Origin: Babylonia areolata
Taxonomy: Eukaryota; Mollusca; Gastropoda; Neogastropoda; Buccinidae
Direction: 5' to 3'
NCBI RefSeq assembly: GCF_041734735.1
Contig: NC_134898.1
Location: 39,887,113 to 39,951,112 of the forward strand
DNA: 64,000 nt
This document shows positions 45,375-58,500 of the stretch, piece after piece. Made by a program: the position numbers and the translations under genes. Numbering within the stretch: position 1 is the first letter of the stretch; each line of letters starts with the position of its first letter. Under the pieces are notes generated by a model, which was given only the letters and a program-made list of their open reading frames with translations, ran no database searches and had not been told where the DNA came from.

Positions 45375-45597
45375 TACTTTTCATCAAAACGGATTCCTCT
45401 GTGTAAAATTCGGTCACTGTCCCTGAGGAGACTGTTTTAGTAACAAAGTGAATTTTTCTACAGAACTGTGCCAGGGATACCCTTTTTTGTTGCTGAGGGT
45501 TCTTATACATGCGCACAGTGCATGCTGCATGTGGGGCTTCAGTGTCAGTTTGTCATCTCATCCGAAAAACTAGCATCCAGACGAGGTCTTGTGGAGA
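45375..45597 (-). repeat. SINE-A, diverged and truncated
   Basis: The central domain is recognisable on the minus strand (GGATGAGATGACAAACTGA, GCATGCACTGTGCGCATGTA, GGCACAGTTCTG) with a TGTAT-rich tail. The GGGTGGCGCTG block and the head are missing, so it is older than the other copies. Confidence 0.65.
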
Positions 45598-45708
45598 CGA
45601 GCTGTTTCTTTGTTGCATCTTGGACTCTATCTTTTGTTTTATGTTCCTCACAGCTATCTTTGTAACAAAGCGAAGTATTTTTCTTATTTGTGTTGTTGTT
45701 GTGTGTGT

Positions 45709-45905
45709 GTGCGAGAGAGAGAGAGAGAGAGAGTGAGTGTGTGTGTGCTTTAGTGTGTGTGTGCACATGTGTACAAGTGTACATATATATAATCATGTGT
45801 GAGTGCATGCTTGTGTGTGTGTGTGTATGTGTGCATGCATATGTGTACGTGTGTGCATATACATAATTATATGTGTTCATGCATGCATGCGTGTGTGTGT
45901 GTGTA
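45709..45905. repeat. GA / TG / TGCA low-complexity region
   Basis: A GA run at 45714-45735 followed by imperfect TG tracts to 45905. Confidence 0.9.
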
Positions 45906-48900
45906 GACAATTTCAAATAAACAAACCTCTTAATCAGTGGCATTAGCAATCATAAATCTGGCGCTCATGAAATTCACTTTGAACATGAAGTCAAGGTTAT
46001 CCACACCACGACTGTCAAACAAATCCTGTTTCACACAGACATTTTGCAAAATAACCTTTAATGCAAAATAAAGTCACCAAACTACGTGGCAATCAAAGTA
46101 AGAATTCCATAAGAAATTCTCAGGCCACACATTTTCACTCAAATAAAAGCAGTGCACATAAAACAAACAGATTTAACGGATGAAAAGAGAATCATGATCA
46201 TTAATATACCACAAGAAACAGTGTCAGCTTTCCTAATGTTTAAAAGATGATTTTAATTTGTGTTTAAATGTCCAGGATTCATGTTAAATAACTAAAGAAT
46301 TTACTTCTGGGCAGAAAAAGTAAATAGTATTCAAGAGAAAAATGTTCATGTTTTAAAATGAACTAAAATAAACTTGATATATTTATTAGCGACCAAAGAT
46401 ATGAAAGCATTTTACATGGATGAAAAAGACAAAAAGCATAAGTGGCAACCATTTTCAAACTTATTAAAAGTGTGTGAAAACGAGCGAGAAGGAACTGGAC
46501 ACTTAATATGTCATGTCAGCTTTTTTTTTCTTTCTCTTTAAATTGTTTTACTTTGGTAATTTTTTCTCTCTTGTAACAACACGCTTGCCTAATTTGTCTG
46601 TAGAAAATGCTGAGATTGGATTTTGATATAAATGAGGGACATAAAACACTATCATCATCATCATCAGCTCTGGCTGAAAAGAAAAAAAAAATGGGTGTCA
46701 AGTAAAATGTTGACTTTATAAATCCTTTCAGCTTCTCCTGGTATTTCTTTTTCTTTCTTTTTTTCACTGGCAGATTCACAACTTTCCCCTGAATGCATGG
46801 TTTTGTAAGAATAGTTTTTAGCATGTGATGGGTATGCATAAATACACAAACTTACATGAAAGCAGATGATATCTCTTCCTTCATAAATATTGCAACTCTA
46901 AATTCTTGAATATAAAACACTGATATCACAAAATAATAATAATTAAAAAAAATTTAAAAAAAACAAAAAAACACCCCAATAATTCATGAAACACTCAATG
47001 ACAACTACCAGTTGTTTTTTATGTCGAGGCTCTACAAAGCATTAAGTTTGAGTCTTCATGAAACTGCTCATGCTATGAAGGATGTTTTAAGATTGATGTG
47101 TACGAAGGTACATAATTCATATAATTCATATACACTTATGCACACTACTTTGATGTGTGGTCCTTTAGTTTCTATTATTTACATGAAGGAGGAATGATTG
47201 TTCACCGTTTTTTTTCCTCAATTTGTTGCAGTTATCTTTTAAAAAGTGAATGGCGTGTGTGTGTGTGTGTGTGAGTGTGTGTTGTGCATGCATTGTGCGT
47301 GCATGCATCATGCATGCATGTGTGTATGTGTGTGTGTGTGTGTGTAATGTGTGCTTTGTTCAGTGTTAAAATCAACCACCTATATGCACTGTGACCTAAC
47401 TGATCAATTATAAACAGTTCTCTCCCAGGCTCACCTTTTTTCTTTTCTTTTTTTTTTTTTAGTGCTCATGCAAAGTGCAGTAATGCATATGTCAGTTTTG
47501 ACTTTTTCAAAACAGGAATGCGAATCACCTAATATTTACATGTTTAAGTAATTATTACTAATAACAACAAAAATATACATAACTTTTGCTAATGTTGGTT
47601 ACATCAGTACAATTCAAGTCAATCTGACAACAAATAATGTATGATGCACTGTACCGCAAGTTACATTGATTCAATAAATTTGACAAGATATAAGAGATTC
47701 CAAATGTAAACAAAGAAATCATAGCCCTACCTTCCACACATTCAAGAAAAAAAAATGTCGAGTAGAAAATAATTTTGTTCAACTTACTGAGGGAGGAAGA
47801 CAATCATGTACACACACACACACACACAAGATTCAGTTAACCTGCGATCTCTTTTGGAACAAACTATATGTAACTCATAACATTACCATCAAAGTATATA
47901 TATATATGATAGTCAGTTGTGGCTGACTATGACCATCAGAACAGCAGAGGAGGCAACTGTTGTTCTGACTATTTGGGCTAGAATTTGATAATAGTGGAGA
48001 GTGTCTTGCCCAGATTACATCCCCACTCTCTCGGCCAAGGGGGTTTTAGGACAGTCGGCGTTGGGATGGTTCCCAAAGGCCAACTAGCCCACAAGGCTGC
48101 AGCACTAAGAGCCAGTGCAATTTTGCCTCCTAGTTTGAGAGTCATAGTCCTTCACAAAAGACTAAGTATATAACCTGGATATTCTACACAAAGCAAAAGA
48201 AATCCTTCTGACTACAGGAACCAAATAATTCTTCGCTTGATCAGTTACCTCCTTCTCAATCCAGGCATAAAATTATCAATGTTTTCGGTCGGGGAGGGTA
48301 TCATTTCCAACCATATCCCCCAGCACCCAAACAGTTCCCTACAAATAATATAACTAAAAATTACTTCCAAAGCATTTGTAAGGGATCATACAGAGATAAT
48401 TCATTAATCAAGATTCAAGAAAGGAGTCATGCTAACAACACAAAGGCAAATAAAGGGGGAAACATATGAGAATGTCACATTTCGATGAAGGCAACAGCAG
48501 GGCAAGTTGGGTAAATCTGATCATCCTCCTGCTGTTCAGTGCCTCACCCCAGAAGCAGGGAATGATCTTTCAGTCTTGGAGAGTCAGTGTGTGAAACAGT
48601 AATTAACCTGACTGGAAATATTATTAGTCACAGAAATTTTTGAGAATGTATGGGATTTGTGAATCAAGGTGTTCACCGATAAGTTTGGGAGCTGTGTCCA
48701 GCCTGTTCCCCTGTGAACTGATGTCCTTGTTTTATTGGTTTTGGTGCTCTACCATCCTTATTCCCTGTGAACATCTGTCCTATTTACAATCTTTTCTCTC
48801 TTTTTTTTTTTTTTTCCCCCACTTTCAACAACATGCTGGTAACCTATTTCGCAAACATTAGAGAAATGTATTTCCTTTAAAGTGTGAAAATGTAAGTTAT

Positions 48901-49261
48901 ATTGATAAAAGGAGGGCAAAAAATTGATTTAATACATAACACCACCTTTTTCCAATTAATTAACTTTTAGGTAAAGAATTCCAATGAAATTCTCTTTTCG
49001 AGATATTCAAACCAGCACCACAAACAAAAGTCCTGTATAATAATACTCGTGTAAAAAATATTATTACACACAGTTGGAGGAGGGGAAATATAATGTAATA
49101 TAACAGCATAACTAAGGAGTTGATGCATAAAGCCAGAACTAAAAGAAACAAAAATTCTTCCTAATCTTTGCATGAAATAAGTACATGTATTTACAATGTA
49201 TCAAAATGGTTTAAAACTAACCCAGACAGAGAAAAACTTTTTCTTCCCTTTCGTAAAATGA
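45906..49261. other. Intergenic, no supported gene
   Basis: About 3.3 kb, A-rich on the plus strand, with TG runs at 47251-47343. A segment at about 47900-48170 (CCACTCTCTCGGCCAAGG, TTGGGATGGTTCCCAAAGGC) has the even base composition of an interspersed repeat, but no second copy is present to confirm it. Confidence 0.45.
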
Positions 49262-49493
49262 TTAACTCTCTCCATACGAACGGCGAAAGAGACGACGTTA
49301 ACAGCGTTTCACCCCAATTACCACCATCAAAATATTGCAAGCGGAAGGCTCTTATACTGAAGAGGTGAATGTTGACAAAGAATACCACAATTCTGAGGAC
49401 GGAAGCTAAAGGTTGGGTCATTGAGACACCCACTGGACATCCCAGGGGTCTGTGTTGAGGAGAATAGAGGACTGGCCGTACTGAGTGAGTTAA
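49262..49493 (+). mobile_element. MITE C, copy 3
   Basis: TTAA at 49262-49265 and 49490-49493, same orientation as copies 1 and 2, very similar sequence. Confidence 0.85.
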
Positions 49494-49656
49494 CCCCCAA
49501 TTTACAATTAAATGATGATGTGATAAGAAGGAAAAAGAAACAAATGAGTCATTTAGATACCCAGTTAAGAGAATCTTCCTTGTGAAACAACAGCACTGTA
49601 TTAACCTCTAAAATAAGTGTAATGTATGCACAAGCATTTACCATCCTTTGCATGTA

Positions 49657-50200
49657 TGAATGAATGATGATGAATGATATGGATACTTATATAGCACCTA
49701 TCCTCAGTCAGAGACCAAGCTCTAAGCGCTTTACAAACCAGAGTCAAACTACAGGATGCCTACCTGGGTACAGCCGACTGACGGCTGCCACTGGGCAATC
49801 ATCATTTGTTTTCTGTGTCGATCATTCAGGTTTAAGTCACGCACACATACATACTCAGACATGTAACATTTTACTTGCATGACCGTTTTGTTTATTTACC
49901 CTGCCATGTAGGCAATCATACACTGTTTTCATGGATGTGCATGCTGGGTATGTTCTTTTTTTTCATAACCCACCGAACCCTGACATGATGTGGATTACAG
50001 GATCTTTAACGTGCGTATTTGATCTTCTGTGTGCATATACACACGAAGAGGGTTCAGGCACTAACAGGTCTGCACACTTGTTCACATGGGAGATTGGAAA
50101 AATCTCCACCCTTTACCCACCAGGCGCTGTTACCAACATTTGAACCTGGGACCCTCACATCGGAAGTTCAGTGCTCTAACCACTCAGCTATTGAGCCAGT
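49657..50200 (-). repeat. SINE-B' (long-tailed SINE-B)
   Basis: On the minus strand the head and body are those of SINE-B (TAGAGCACTGAACTTCCGAT, GTTAAAGATCCTGTAATCC). In place of the short AGAAGA tail it continues for about 200 bp with TGCCCAGTGGCAGCCGTCAG, AAAGCGCTTAGAGCTTGGTC, AGGTGCTATATAAGTATCCA and an ATTC-type repeat. The same long tail occurs at 56600-56828. Confidence 0.82.
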
Positions 50201-50670
50201 GACCACCACAAGCAAAAGATTCAAAACTAAATTGATTTGCTCAGCCAATCAGTTGGACTTCTCAGAAAGTATTTGCTAATCATAAATCGCTTCAATGGCT
50301 TTCAAAATTAAAATGGAATTTGATAATGAACCTGTGACTTAAACTTATTTCAAATCAATTGATCACTAGAAGTTGCTTTTTTGTTGTTTTTGTTTTGTTT
50401 TTTGTTGTTGTTTTTTTGTTTTTTTAAGGAATCTAAACTAGAAGTCTTTTTGGGTTTTTTTTTAAGGGAATCAAATTTATTTATCACCTAATGAATAGAC
50501 TTTAGTCAAATTTTGTTTTTAATGTACTTCTTTGCTAATCAACCAATCACTTCAATTTGTCAAATGTATTTGTCACAAGTTTTGATCTGTCTGAAACCAA
50601 CACAAATTTTGGAGATACAAAACGCAGGGTGAAGAGATAGATGTGTAATCTCTCTCTCTCTCTTTGAAGT
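50201..50670. other. Intergenic, nothing recognised
   Basis: AT-rich DNA with T-rich tracts near 50370-50465. Confidence 0.4.
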
Positions 50671-50902
50671 CTAACTCACTCAGTACGGCCAGTCCTCTCT
50701 TCTCCTCTACACAGACCCCTCGGATGTCCAGTGGGTGTCTCAATGATCCAACCTTTAGCTTCCGTCATCAGAATTGTGGTATTCTTTGTCAACATTCACC
50801 TCTTCAGTGTAAGAGCCTTCCGCTTGTAATATTTTGATGGTGGTAATTGGGGAGAAACGCTGTTAACGTCGTCTCTTTCGCCGTTCATATGGAGAGAGTT
50901 AA
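50671..50902 (-). mobile_element. MITE C, copy 4
   Basis: Same 232-bp element in opposite orientation, flanked by CTAA (left) and TTAA (right), about 1.2 kb from copy 3. Confidence 0.83.
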
Positions 50903-51101
50903 TTTTTTGTCAAAAAATTGGCTTAAGTGTTTCCAGTCACTGCCAGTTTTCATGGTTTAAAATTGATTGAATAGTTGAGAGAACAATTCTAGTTCTGCCA
51001 TGTGTTTTTGTTGACGCTAAAATGTATAAACTTATGTTGTTGCCCCCTTGACAAAAGTCCTTTCTTGGCAATGACAATAAATAAATTCCAGCATCTAGTC
51101 T

Positions 51102-51104
<3 letters not shown>

Positions 51105-51178
<74 letters not shown>
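51105..51178. repeat. Compound (TC)n(TA)n microsatellite
   Basis: TC run of about 37 bp directly followed by a TA run of about 35 bp. Confidence 0.95.
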
Positions 51179-51187
<9 letters not shown>

Positions 51188-52258
51188 GTATATATAGCTA
51201 TATATATCAAGATTCCGACAGAGGGGAGGCCATACATGTGCACACCACTCTCACAACTTACCTACCAATGGACCAATATAGGATACACAGCCTCTATGAA
51301 AATGTATGCCTGCAGGATGTGACAAAACAGTTGACTTCCCAAGAAGAGTTCAGATTCCCACAAATCATTGTGTACTGTACATTACAACCAGTCAAAAGTA
51401 TAATCACAGCACAGATTCAAACTCACTTTCTCTCTGTCTCTCTCTTGTTCGTTTGTACTCTGTCAAAAGTTTTGGCAATAATTAAAAAAAATTGACAGAA
51501 CAGAGCTTTTTATTGCGTGTGTTTGTCCATAAATGAAATCACTGATTCTTTTTCCATAACAGTGCAAAAGAATTTTAAATGATTTTTTTTTTAAAGCACA
51601 CACACACACGCACGCGCACGCACGCACACCCACATAAAACAAAAATAAATAAATGAATAAACTCTGTACGACAGGGGCTTCAACAGGAAAGGAAGATGCT
51701 TTCAGTATCAAAGACCACAGCAATCATAAACACCCAATGCAAAACTGAACCACACAACGGAACAAACAAAATGAACCAAACCAAACCAAACCAATCACGA
51801 AACAGAGAGGGAGAGGGGAGGTTATTTTGTGTGAACAAAGAAGGGGGAGAGGATGAGGATGAGTAGAGGAGGAAGAAGAAGACGTAGAGACACAGTTTCA
51901 ATAAACACAACACTCCCTGTTAAAAGAACAAAAAAAACAAAAACAAAAAAACAACCAAACTTGTAAGCCACTTAATGAAAGAACACTTTCACCAGCAACA
52001 ACTGAAGGGTCACTGTCACTATCCATTAGCCTATTGTGTTCTCTCTCAAGAAGGAAACTTCAGAGTGCACACACACACACTCACACACACACAGAGTCAG
52101 GAAATACACAGAAACATTTCACCACTGACTTGAAAATTCCCAAAAGCTTATGCAACCAATCAATCAAATACAAAAGTTTATATATCAAGGCCACCAACTT
52201 CATGGAAAGAAAAAAAAAAACGGTTCTACATCCAAAATCTCCAAACCAACTACACTAC
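51179..52258. other. Intergenic, nothing recognised
   Basis: Mixed DNA with CA tracts near 51597-51630 and 52068-52092; no supported gene. Confidence 0.4.
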
Positions 52259-52515
52259 AGTTTCAGTTTCTCAAGGAAGCAGTTGGTTAAATCATGCTAA
52301 ACAACATCTGCTTGGCAAATTCCGGCCTGACCAGTAGCATAACCCAATGCATTTAGTCAGGCCTCGAGTGCATGCATACATATCTGTGTACCTATCTGAG
52401 TGGATTTCTCTCAACAGAATTTTGCCAGAGAGACAACACTTACGTTGCTATGGGGTCCTTTTTCCGTGCACCAAGTGTGTGCTGCGCACAGGACCTCAGT
52501 TTATCATCTCAGACA
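52259..52515 (-). repeat. SINE-D without head
   Basis: The minus strand holds the tail (CAGTTTCAGTTTCTCAAGGA, ACATCTGCTTGGCAAATTCC, CCAGTAGCATAACCC), GGCCTCGAGTGCATGCAT and the central domain (AGTGGATTTCTCTCAACAGA, AGGACCTCAGTTTATCATCT). It ends before the tRNA-like part. Confidence 0.8.
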
Positions 52516-54812
52516 ATACATCTATGCACTTGTACACAACTTTCAATAATGTCCGCATTCCAACCAACAGTTAAACTCCACAAAACAGATAGATCAACTG
52601 AACCAAAGTGGAAGATATCAGTCACACAACTCTGAAATCTAACACACAAGATCACAAAAGAAGAAGAAAAAAAAGAAGAGTAAACTAGAACACTACAGAA
52701 AGAACACTATAGATATATCTTTAAAGAATTCTCTTCACAAATCACACAAAAGCATATGACACAACTTCAAGATCAGCATCTAAAGCCCATGCCAGCATCA
52801 AGAACATCATCATTTAGTATTGTTATAACTTTGCAGACATAAGTACATCAGTCTGGAAAAAAATATCTCCAAGAACTGCAATGGGTGAAAAAAGGCCTCA
52901 AATGAAAATGTGATTAGTGCTCAAAATCAGTCTATGCACAAAAGTGACCAAGAACTAGTCAGTTGTTTAGGTATAGACATAGAGAGAGACAGAGAGAGAG
53001 AGAGAATAAATTTCAACAAAAACCACAACAGTATATTCAGCAGCAGCAGCAGCAACAACATCAAAAACTAACAAATTAATGATTTAACAAGTTTTTTCTC
53101 TCTTTTGCAATTTGATAGATTAAGAAAAGAAAAAAAAAAGAAAAAGAAGAAGAACCCTTTGTGAAAAGTGCATCGTAAGTCAGTATAAGCATTATCCAGA
53201 AAGCATCATTGTCATAAAAAAAAAAAAAAAAAAAAAAAAATCCCATGAGAGTAAATTTAGAAACAAGACTAAAGTTTTTGGAGACACATTCCACATCTAT
53301 AAATTGCACAAATAAATTTCCGACAAGTATGTGTGCTACCGCTCAAAACAAGCTTCGTTTAAACTTATTCTTATCATCATCACCACCAACTCATCTTTAT
53401 CATCATATCCATTAACTCATCTTAATCCGGGATCAAAATATCAACTTGGAAATCATTATAAGAGATTTGGCACAAAGTTCAGAAAAGTGAGGGGCTTTGC
53501 CAAAATAACTTATTATACGGTTTAACCCAGTCATTGCTAACATGTTACATAAACAATGAACATTTTAAACATACATATCAAAATACAAAACCATGGTTAA
53601 TCAAAGAAGGAAAAGTGCCTTAGGCATGAAATACAACATCTGGTGAGTCTTCCAGCCCACAATGAAGTGAATTTCAAAATTTTTTGAAAGTTTATAGATA
53701 TCACAAGTCTGCCACAATGGAATAGGATTGAATAGAATATGTCTTTATTACTAAGTGTACCGAGGTCACAAGGATTATTGGGGGAATAGTACATAACAAG
53801 GTGCGAACATAATTTTTTTTTTTTTTTTTTTTTTCAAAGATAGGCAGATTGGCATGAAGACAAAGATGATCCTAACGAGAGAGGAAGCGTGATTTTACAA
53901 CACGTACCAACAGAGCATTGCTAGCAGACAAAGGCTTCACGCACCACCACACTGGAAAACAAGTGATGAGTACAGAAACTTGTATCATGAGAGCAGAGAA
54001 AAACTGTACACTTTATCCTAGATTCTATCCATCATGAGGACATAAAAAGTTATTAAAAAAAATTTAAAAAAATAATTAAAAAAAAAACCCACATCAAATC
54101 AAAGTTAGGGTCATCAAAAGTTATACTGATATCCATTCAAATTACTATTCCGCACTTTGAGGTCAATCAGGTGGACGCCATATTTAATGTTAATTTACAA
54201 GACTTCACTGAAGATAGGCTTCTGCAGGTAAAATCATCTTTGGAATGCAAAGATCTTTTTATTCAAGGGCTAAAACGTATCAAGAAACAGTAAAATGGAA
54301 AATTTATTTCTGCTTTTGAGTATTATGAGGCACAAATACACGCACACACACTCATACACAGGAATACACGCACGCATGTATACACACGCACACACATACA
54401 CGCATACACATAAACACACATACGCACAAACGCACACACACAAATACTAGACACTGTGTTATTGTAATTTTGGTTGGTTGTTTTGTATATGATTTCCCCT
54501 TCAATTAGGGGCTTAGGCCTAAATTTGAATAAACATTTCACATTCACATTCGCATTCACATTCACACACACACACACACAACACACATACGCACAAAAAT
54601 ACAGACACACACAACACAAATACACACACAGGCACAGACGCACACAAACTCAACACATGTTAATCAATCAAAAAGGCAGTGCAACAACAACAACAACAAA
54701 AACCAACCAACCAACCAACCAATTACCCACTCACACACATACACACTCACAACACGAACTCAATCAAGAGCAAGCTTCCCAAGATAAGAAAAAGGAACAG
54801 CGCGCCATCAGC
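52516..54812. other. 3' flank (and probable 3' UTR) of the A20-like gene
   Basis: AT-rich DNA with A/T runs at 53218-53240 and 53812-53835 and CA tracts at 54330-54450 and 54555-54650. On the minus strand AATAAA occurs downstream of the A20-like stop at about 54303 and 54258, so a transcript end near 54240-54290 is plausible but unproven. Confidence 0.45.
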
Positions 54813-55495
54813 TCAGCCCGTCTGCTCCTCCCCCAACACTAACCGACGAGTCAACTCCTCATCCAGGGCACATGTGTTGCACACGCCTCCCCTCTGGGGG
54901 TTCCCGAAGTTCATACACGCAGGGTTCAAACACCTCTCTGCCTGCAGCCCTGCCACCCGGTTGTACGTCGTGATGAAATCCTCCCCCTTCAGGGGTGACC
55001 CAGCCTCCCACCGACCTGGCTGGGAGAACTGGGGAACGGGAGAAGAGGGCACAGCAGCAGCGGCAATGGAACCAACATTGGTCGGAGCACTCCGAACTGC
55101 CGGTTCAGCCACCTGAACCGGGTGTCTCCGGCTCAGCTCGTGCTGGTTCCCTAAGGACGCCGTCTGCATCGCCAGGCTATCCAAAACTCGCTGATAGCCG
55201 GCAGCAGCGGCCGGTGATGGTGACCCCTGAACCTGACCCTGACCTTGACCCACGGGGGAGGCGGAAAACTGGTTGAGGTACAGCTGGTAGTGCATGGAGC
55301 ACCTCCCGGCCTGCTTGGGGTCCCCGTACAAGGTGCAGCCCGGAAAGCAGCACGGCACCCCCTGGCGGCCGGCGGGGGTCGTGACATGGCTGGTGGAGCT
55401 GCCTCCAGGTGTGGCTCTGCTGAGGGGGAAGGTGTGGCGCTGACCGCTGCTGCTGGCTGGGTCAGCACGACCTGTCTGCTGCACCTCCAGCTCCC
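54813..55495 (-). CDS. TNFAIP3: A20-like last coding exon, two zinc fingers
   Basis: The acceptor ATCAG at 55500-55496 follows a TG repeat. The split codon C|GG joins exon 60338 in phase. It encodes ELEVQQTGRADPASSSGQRH, a finger CCFPGCTLYGDPKQAGRC in which the fourth ligand is His (CSMH), a Gln/Gly/Ser-rich spacer, then a finger CLNPACMNFGNPQRGGVCNT plus C, and ends RRLVLGEEQTG. The last finger near the C-terminus parallels finger 7 of A20. Confidence 0.85.
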
Positions 55496-55508
55496 CTGAT
55501 TGATCCAT

Positions 55509-55544
<36 letters not shown>

Positions 55545-58500
55545 AGGTGCAGCTTGGTTTTAATACTAATAATGATAATGATAATAATAGAAATAATAAT
55601 GAAACTAATAATAATAGGAAGAAGAACAAGAACAAGAAGAACAGGAGGAACAAGAACAAGAAGAACAGGAGGAACAAGAACAAGAAGGATCATAATTACA
55701 ATGATAATAACCATCATCGTCACAATCATCATCATCATCATCATCATAGCAATAGCAATAATGATACTGTACATTTGTACTGTTCCCTTTCTCTCCAAGA
55801 GCTGAGGGTGTTCTACAACAAAGTTACTTCTTCTTCTTCTTCTTCTTCTTCGTTCGTGGGCTGCAACTCCCATGTTCACTCGTATACACACAAGTGGGCT
55901 TTTACGTGTATGACCGTTTTTACCCCGCCATGTAGGCAGCCATACTCCGCTTTCGGGGGTGTGCATGCTGGTATGTTCTTGTTTCCATAACCCACCGAAC
56001 GCTGACTTGGATTACAGGATCTTTAACGTGCGTATTTGATCTTCTGCTTGCATATACACACGAAGGGGGTTCAGGCACTAGCAGGTCTGCACATGTGTTG
56101 ACCTGGGAGATCATAAAAAACTCCACCCTTTACCCACCAGAGCCGTCACCGTGATTCGAACCTGGGACCCTCAGATTGAAAGTCCAACGCTTTAACCACT
56201 CGGCTATTGCGCCCGTCACATCAAAGTTACAAATTACATAAACCACCAATGACCATGCTCTTCCCTCCTCCCTCCCTCCCTCTCCCATACCTCATCCACG
56301 ACGGGTGCAATAGCCAAATGGTTAAAGCGCTGGACTTTCAATCTGAGGGTCCTGGGTTCAAATCTCAGTGCACCTGGTGGGTAAAGGGTGGAGATTTTTC
56401 CGATCTCCCAGGTCAACATATGTGCAGACCTGCTAGTGCCTGAACCCCCTTCGTGTGTATGCGCACGCAGAAGATCAAATACGCACGTTAAAGATCCTGT
56501 AATCCATGTCAGCGTTCGACAAGAATATACCCAGCATGCACACCCCGAAAACGGAGTATGGCTGCCCACATGGCGGGGTAAATAAAAACCAAACAAACGG
56601 TCATACACGTAAAATGTTACATGTCTGTCTGAGTGTGTATGTGTGTGTGTCTGAAATCTGACTGAATGACACAGGAAATGAATGATGAGCGCCCAGTGGC
56701 AGCCGTCAGTCGGCTCTACCCAGGTAGGCAGCCTGTGGTGTAAATGTCACCGTGTATGTAAAGCGCTTAGAGCTTGGTCTCTGACCGAGGATAGGCGCTA
56801 TAGAAGTATCCACATCAATCAATCAATCCATGCAAACGAAGCTGGCAGGTATGCGGCAGTCTTGCAGAAGAAAGAAACCAAGAGTGACAGGTTCTGAAAA
56901 GACCGAGTCTTTAGCGAAGAGCAAACAAAAGGCAGAGGCAGATGTACAGATATGATGTGGACGGTTGTTGGATCCAGATTTGAGGAGCAGCAAAGAGGAA
57001 AAATCATTCTTGTATCAATTCAAACAAGGAATTTTCAGTCCCAGTCTGAGGAAGAGCAGGGGGTTCTTGAGGGAGTGTAATCGCTGATAAGGTCAGAAAG
57101 ATAGGTAGCGAGTTGAACAGGCTATCCCTATTGGTACCAATTCCTTGCCTGCCTTGGGATTTGGCAAATAACTGCATCCAATTTGCTGGGGGAATTCTCA
57201 CCAAAAAAAAAAAATTGGTATGTTAAGAAAAAAAATCTGGATTAATTTCTTAAACTGACACAAGTAAAAGTATACATTTTCTGAAAGGAAAATAAATGGA
57301 CAATTCAGGAAAAAAAAAGTTTTATTATGATTAAGTAAATGCGTGACCCATCTTTTTTTTTCCAAGACTAAACATGACATATAAACATGATAAAATGCAA
57401 CACACACACACATACACACACATGCACGCGCACAACAACCCCAACAAAGGAATGTCTGAATCAAAATCATCAGCCCGGTGTCAAACCCACTGATCTGAAA
57501 AATAGGCATCCCCCCCCCCTCCCCCCCGCCGCCTCACCCTTCCCCCACTGCCCCTCCCCCTCCCTTCCCACTCAACCTCATATCCTGATTCACTCTCCAC
57601 ACTGTAATCTGATACCTCACCTCACCCACTTTACTGCCTCTCAGGGGCCTGACTGTCACACACAGTACTCAGGTTAACAAAACACTCAGCATCGTCTTCT
57701 GCCGGCAATGTCAAACTCTGTTCTGCTCTCTGGGTGAAGAGTCAGAACTGGAGACTTGACATTCCTCGCCTTCCTATTCCAAGGAATCATCAGACTGCAG
57801 TTAAATCATCGTTTTCTTCGAGCGTTCATTCGAATTTCCATGAGCAGCAGCTACATCCATGTGTCATGGTGCTTAGTTTTGCTGCCGCTTAGGCATGGAC
57901 CAGGTGTCACCAATTTATGCTTGCCTGCATGAATAATGAGTTGTTGACATGCTGCAGTCAGTTGGTCAAACCACAACCCTCAGTTTCAGTTTCTCAAGGA
58001 AGGCATCACCGCATTCAGACAAACCCATATACGCTAAACCACATCTGCTCTGCAGATGCCTGACCAGCAGCATAACCCAGAGGTCTCAGTGAAGCCTTGA
58101 GTGCATGCATATATATACATATATATTATATATCTGTGTACCTATCCCAGTGGATTTCTTCTTCACAATTTAGCCAGAGGACAACATTCTCGTTGCCATG
58201 GGTTCTTTTTCAGTGCGCCAAGTGCATGCTGCACACAGGACTTCTGTTTATCATTTCATCTCAACAACTAGATGCTCTGTTCAATTTTCCAGTCAAACTT
58301 GGAAGAAAGTTTTGTCACACAAGGAAATAAGCAATATACTAGAAAAAGACTTTTATAGGTGCTTGAATTCAAGTCTAAAACCTCATCAGTTGACTCTCTC
58401 AGACTTTGGTCCGATTCGCAGACCAGTTCTGAATTTAGCTCTCAGACTATTATCAAATTCATTACGGACCAAGTATTGTTCTAATGTCAAGTGCATATGC

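Noticed and set aside
47900-48170. Segment with the look of an interspersed repeat or short gene (62-codon frame at 47985-48173)
   Set aside because: No second copy in the window and no recognised motif, so neither call can be supported.
55151-55966. 271-codon minus-strand frame over the last A20-like exon
   Set aside because: It is out of frame with the zinc fingers and passes through SINE-B and triplet repeats; the frame ending at 54813 fits the splice phases.
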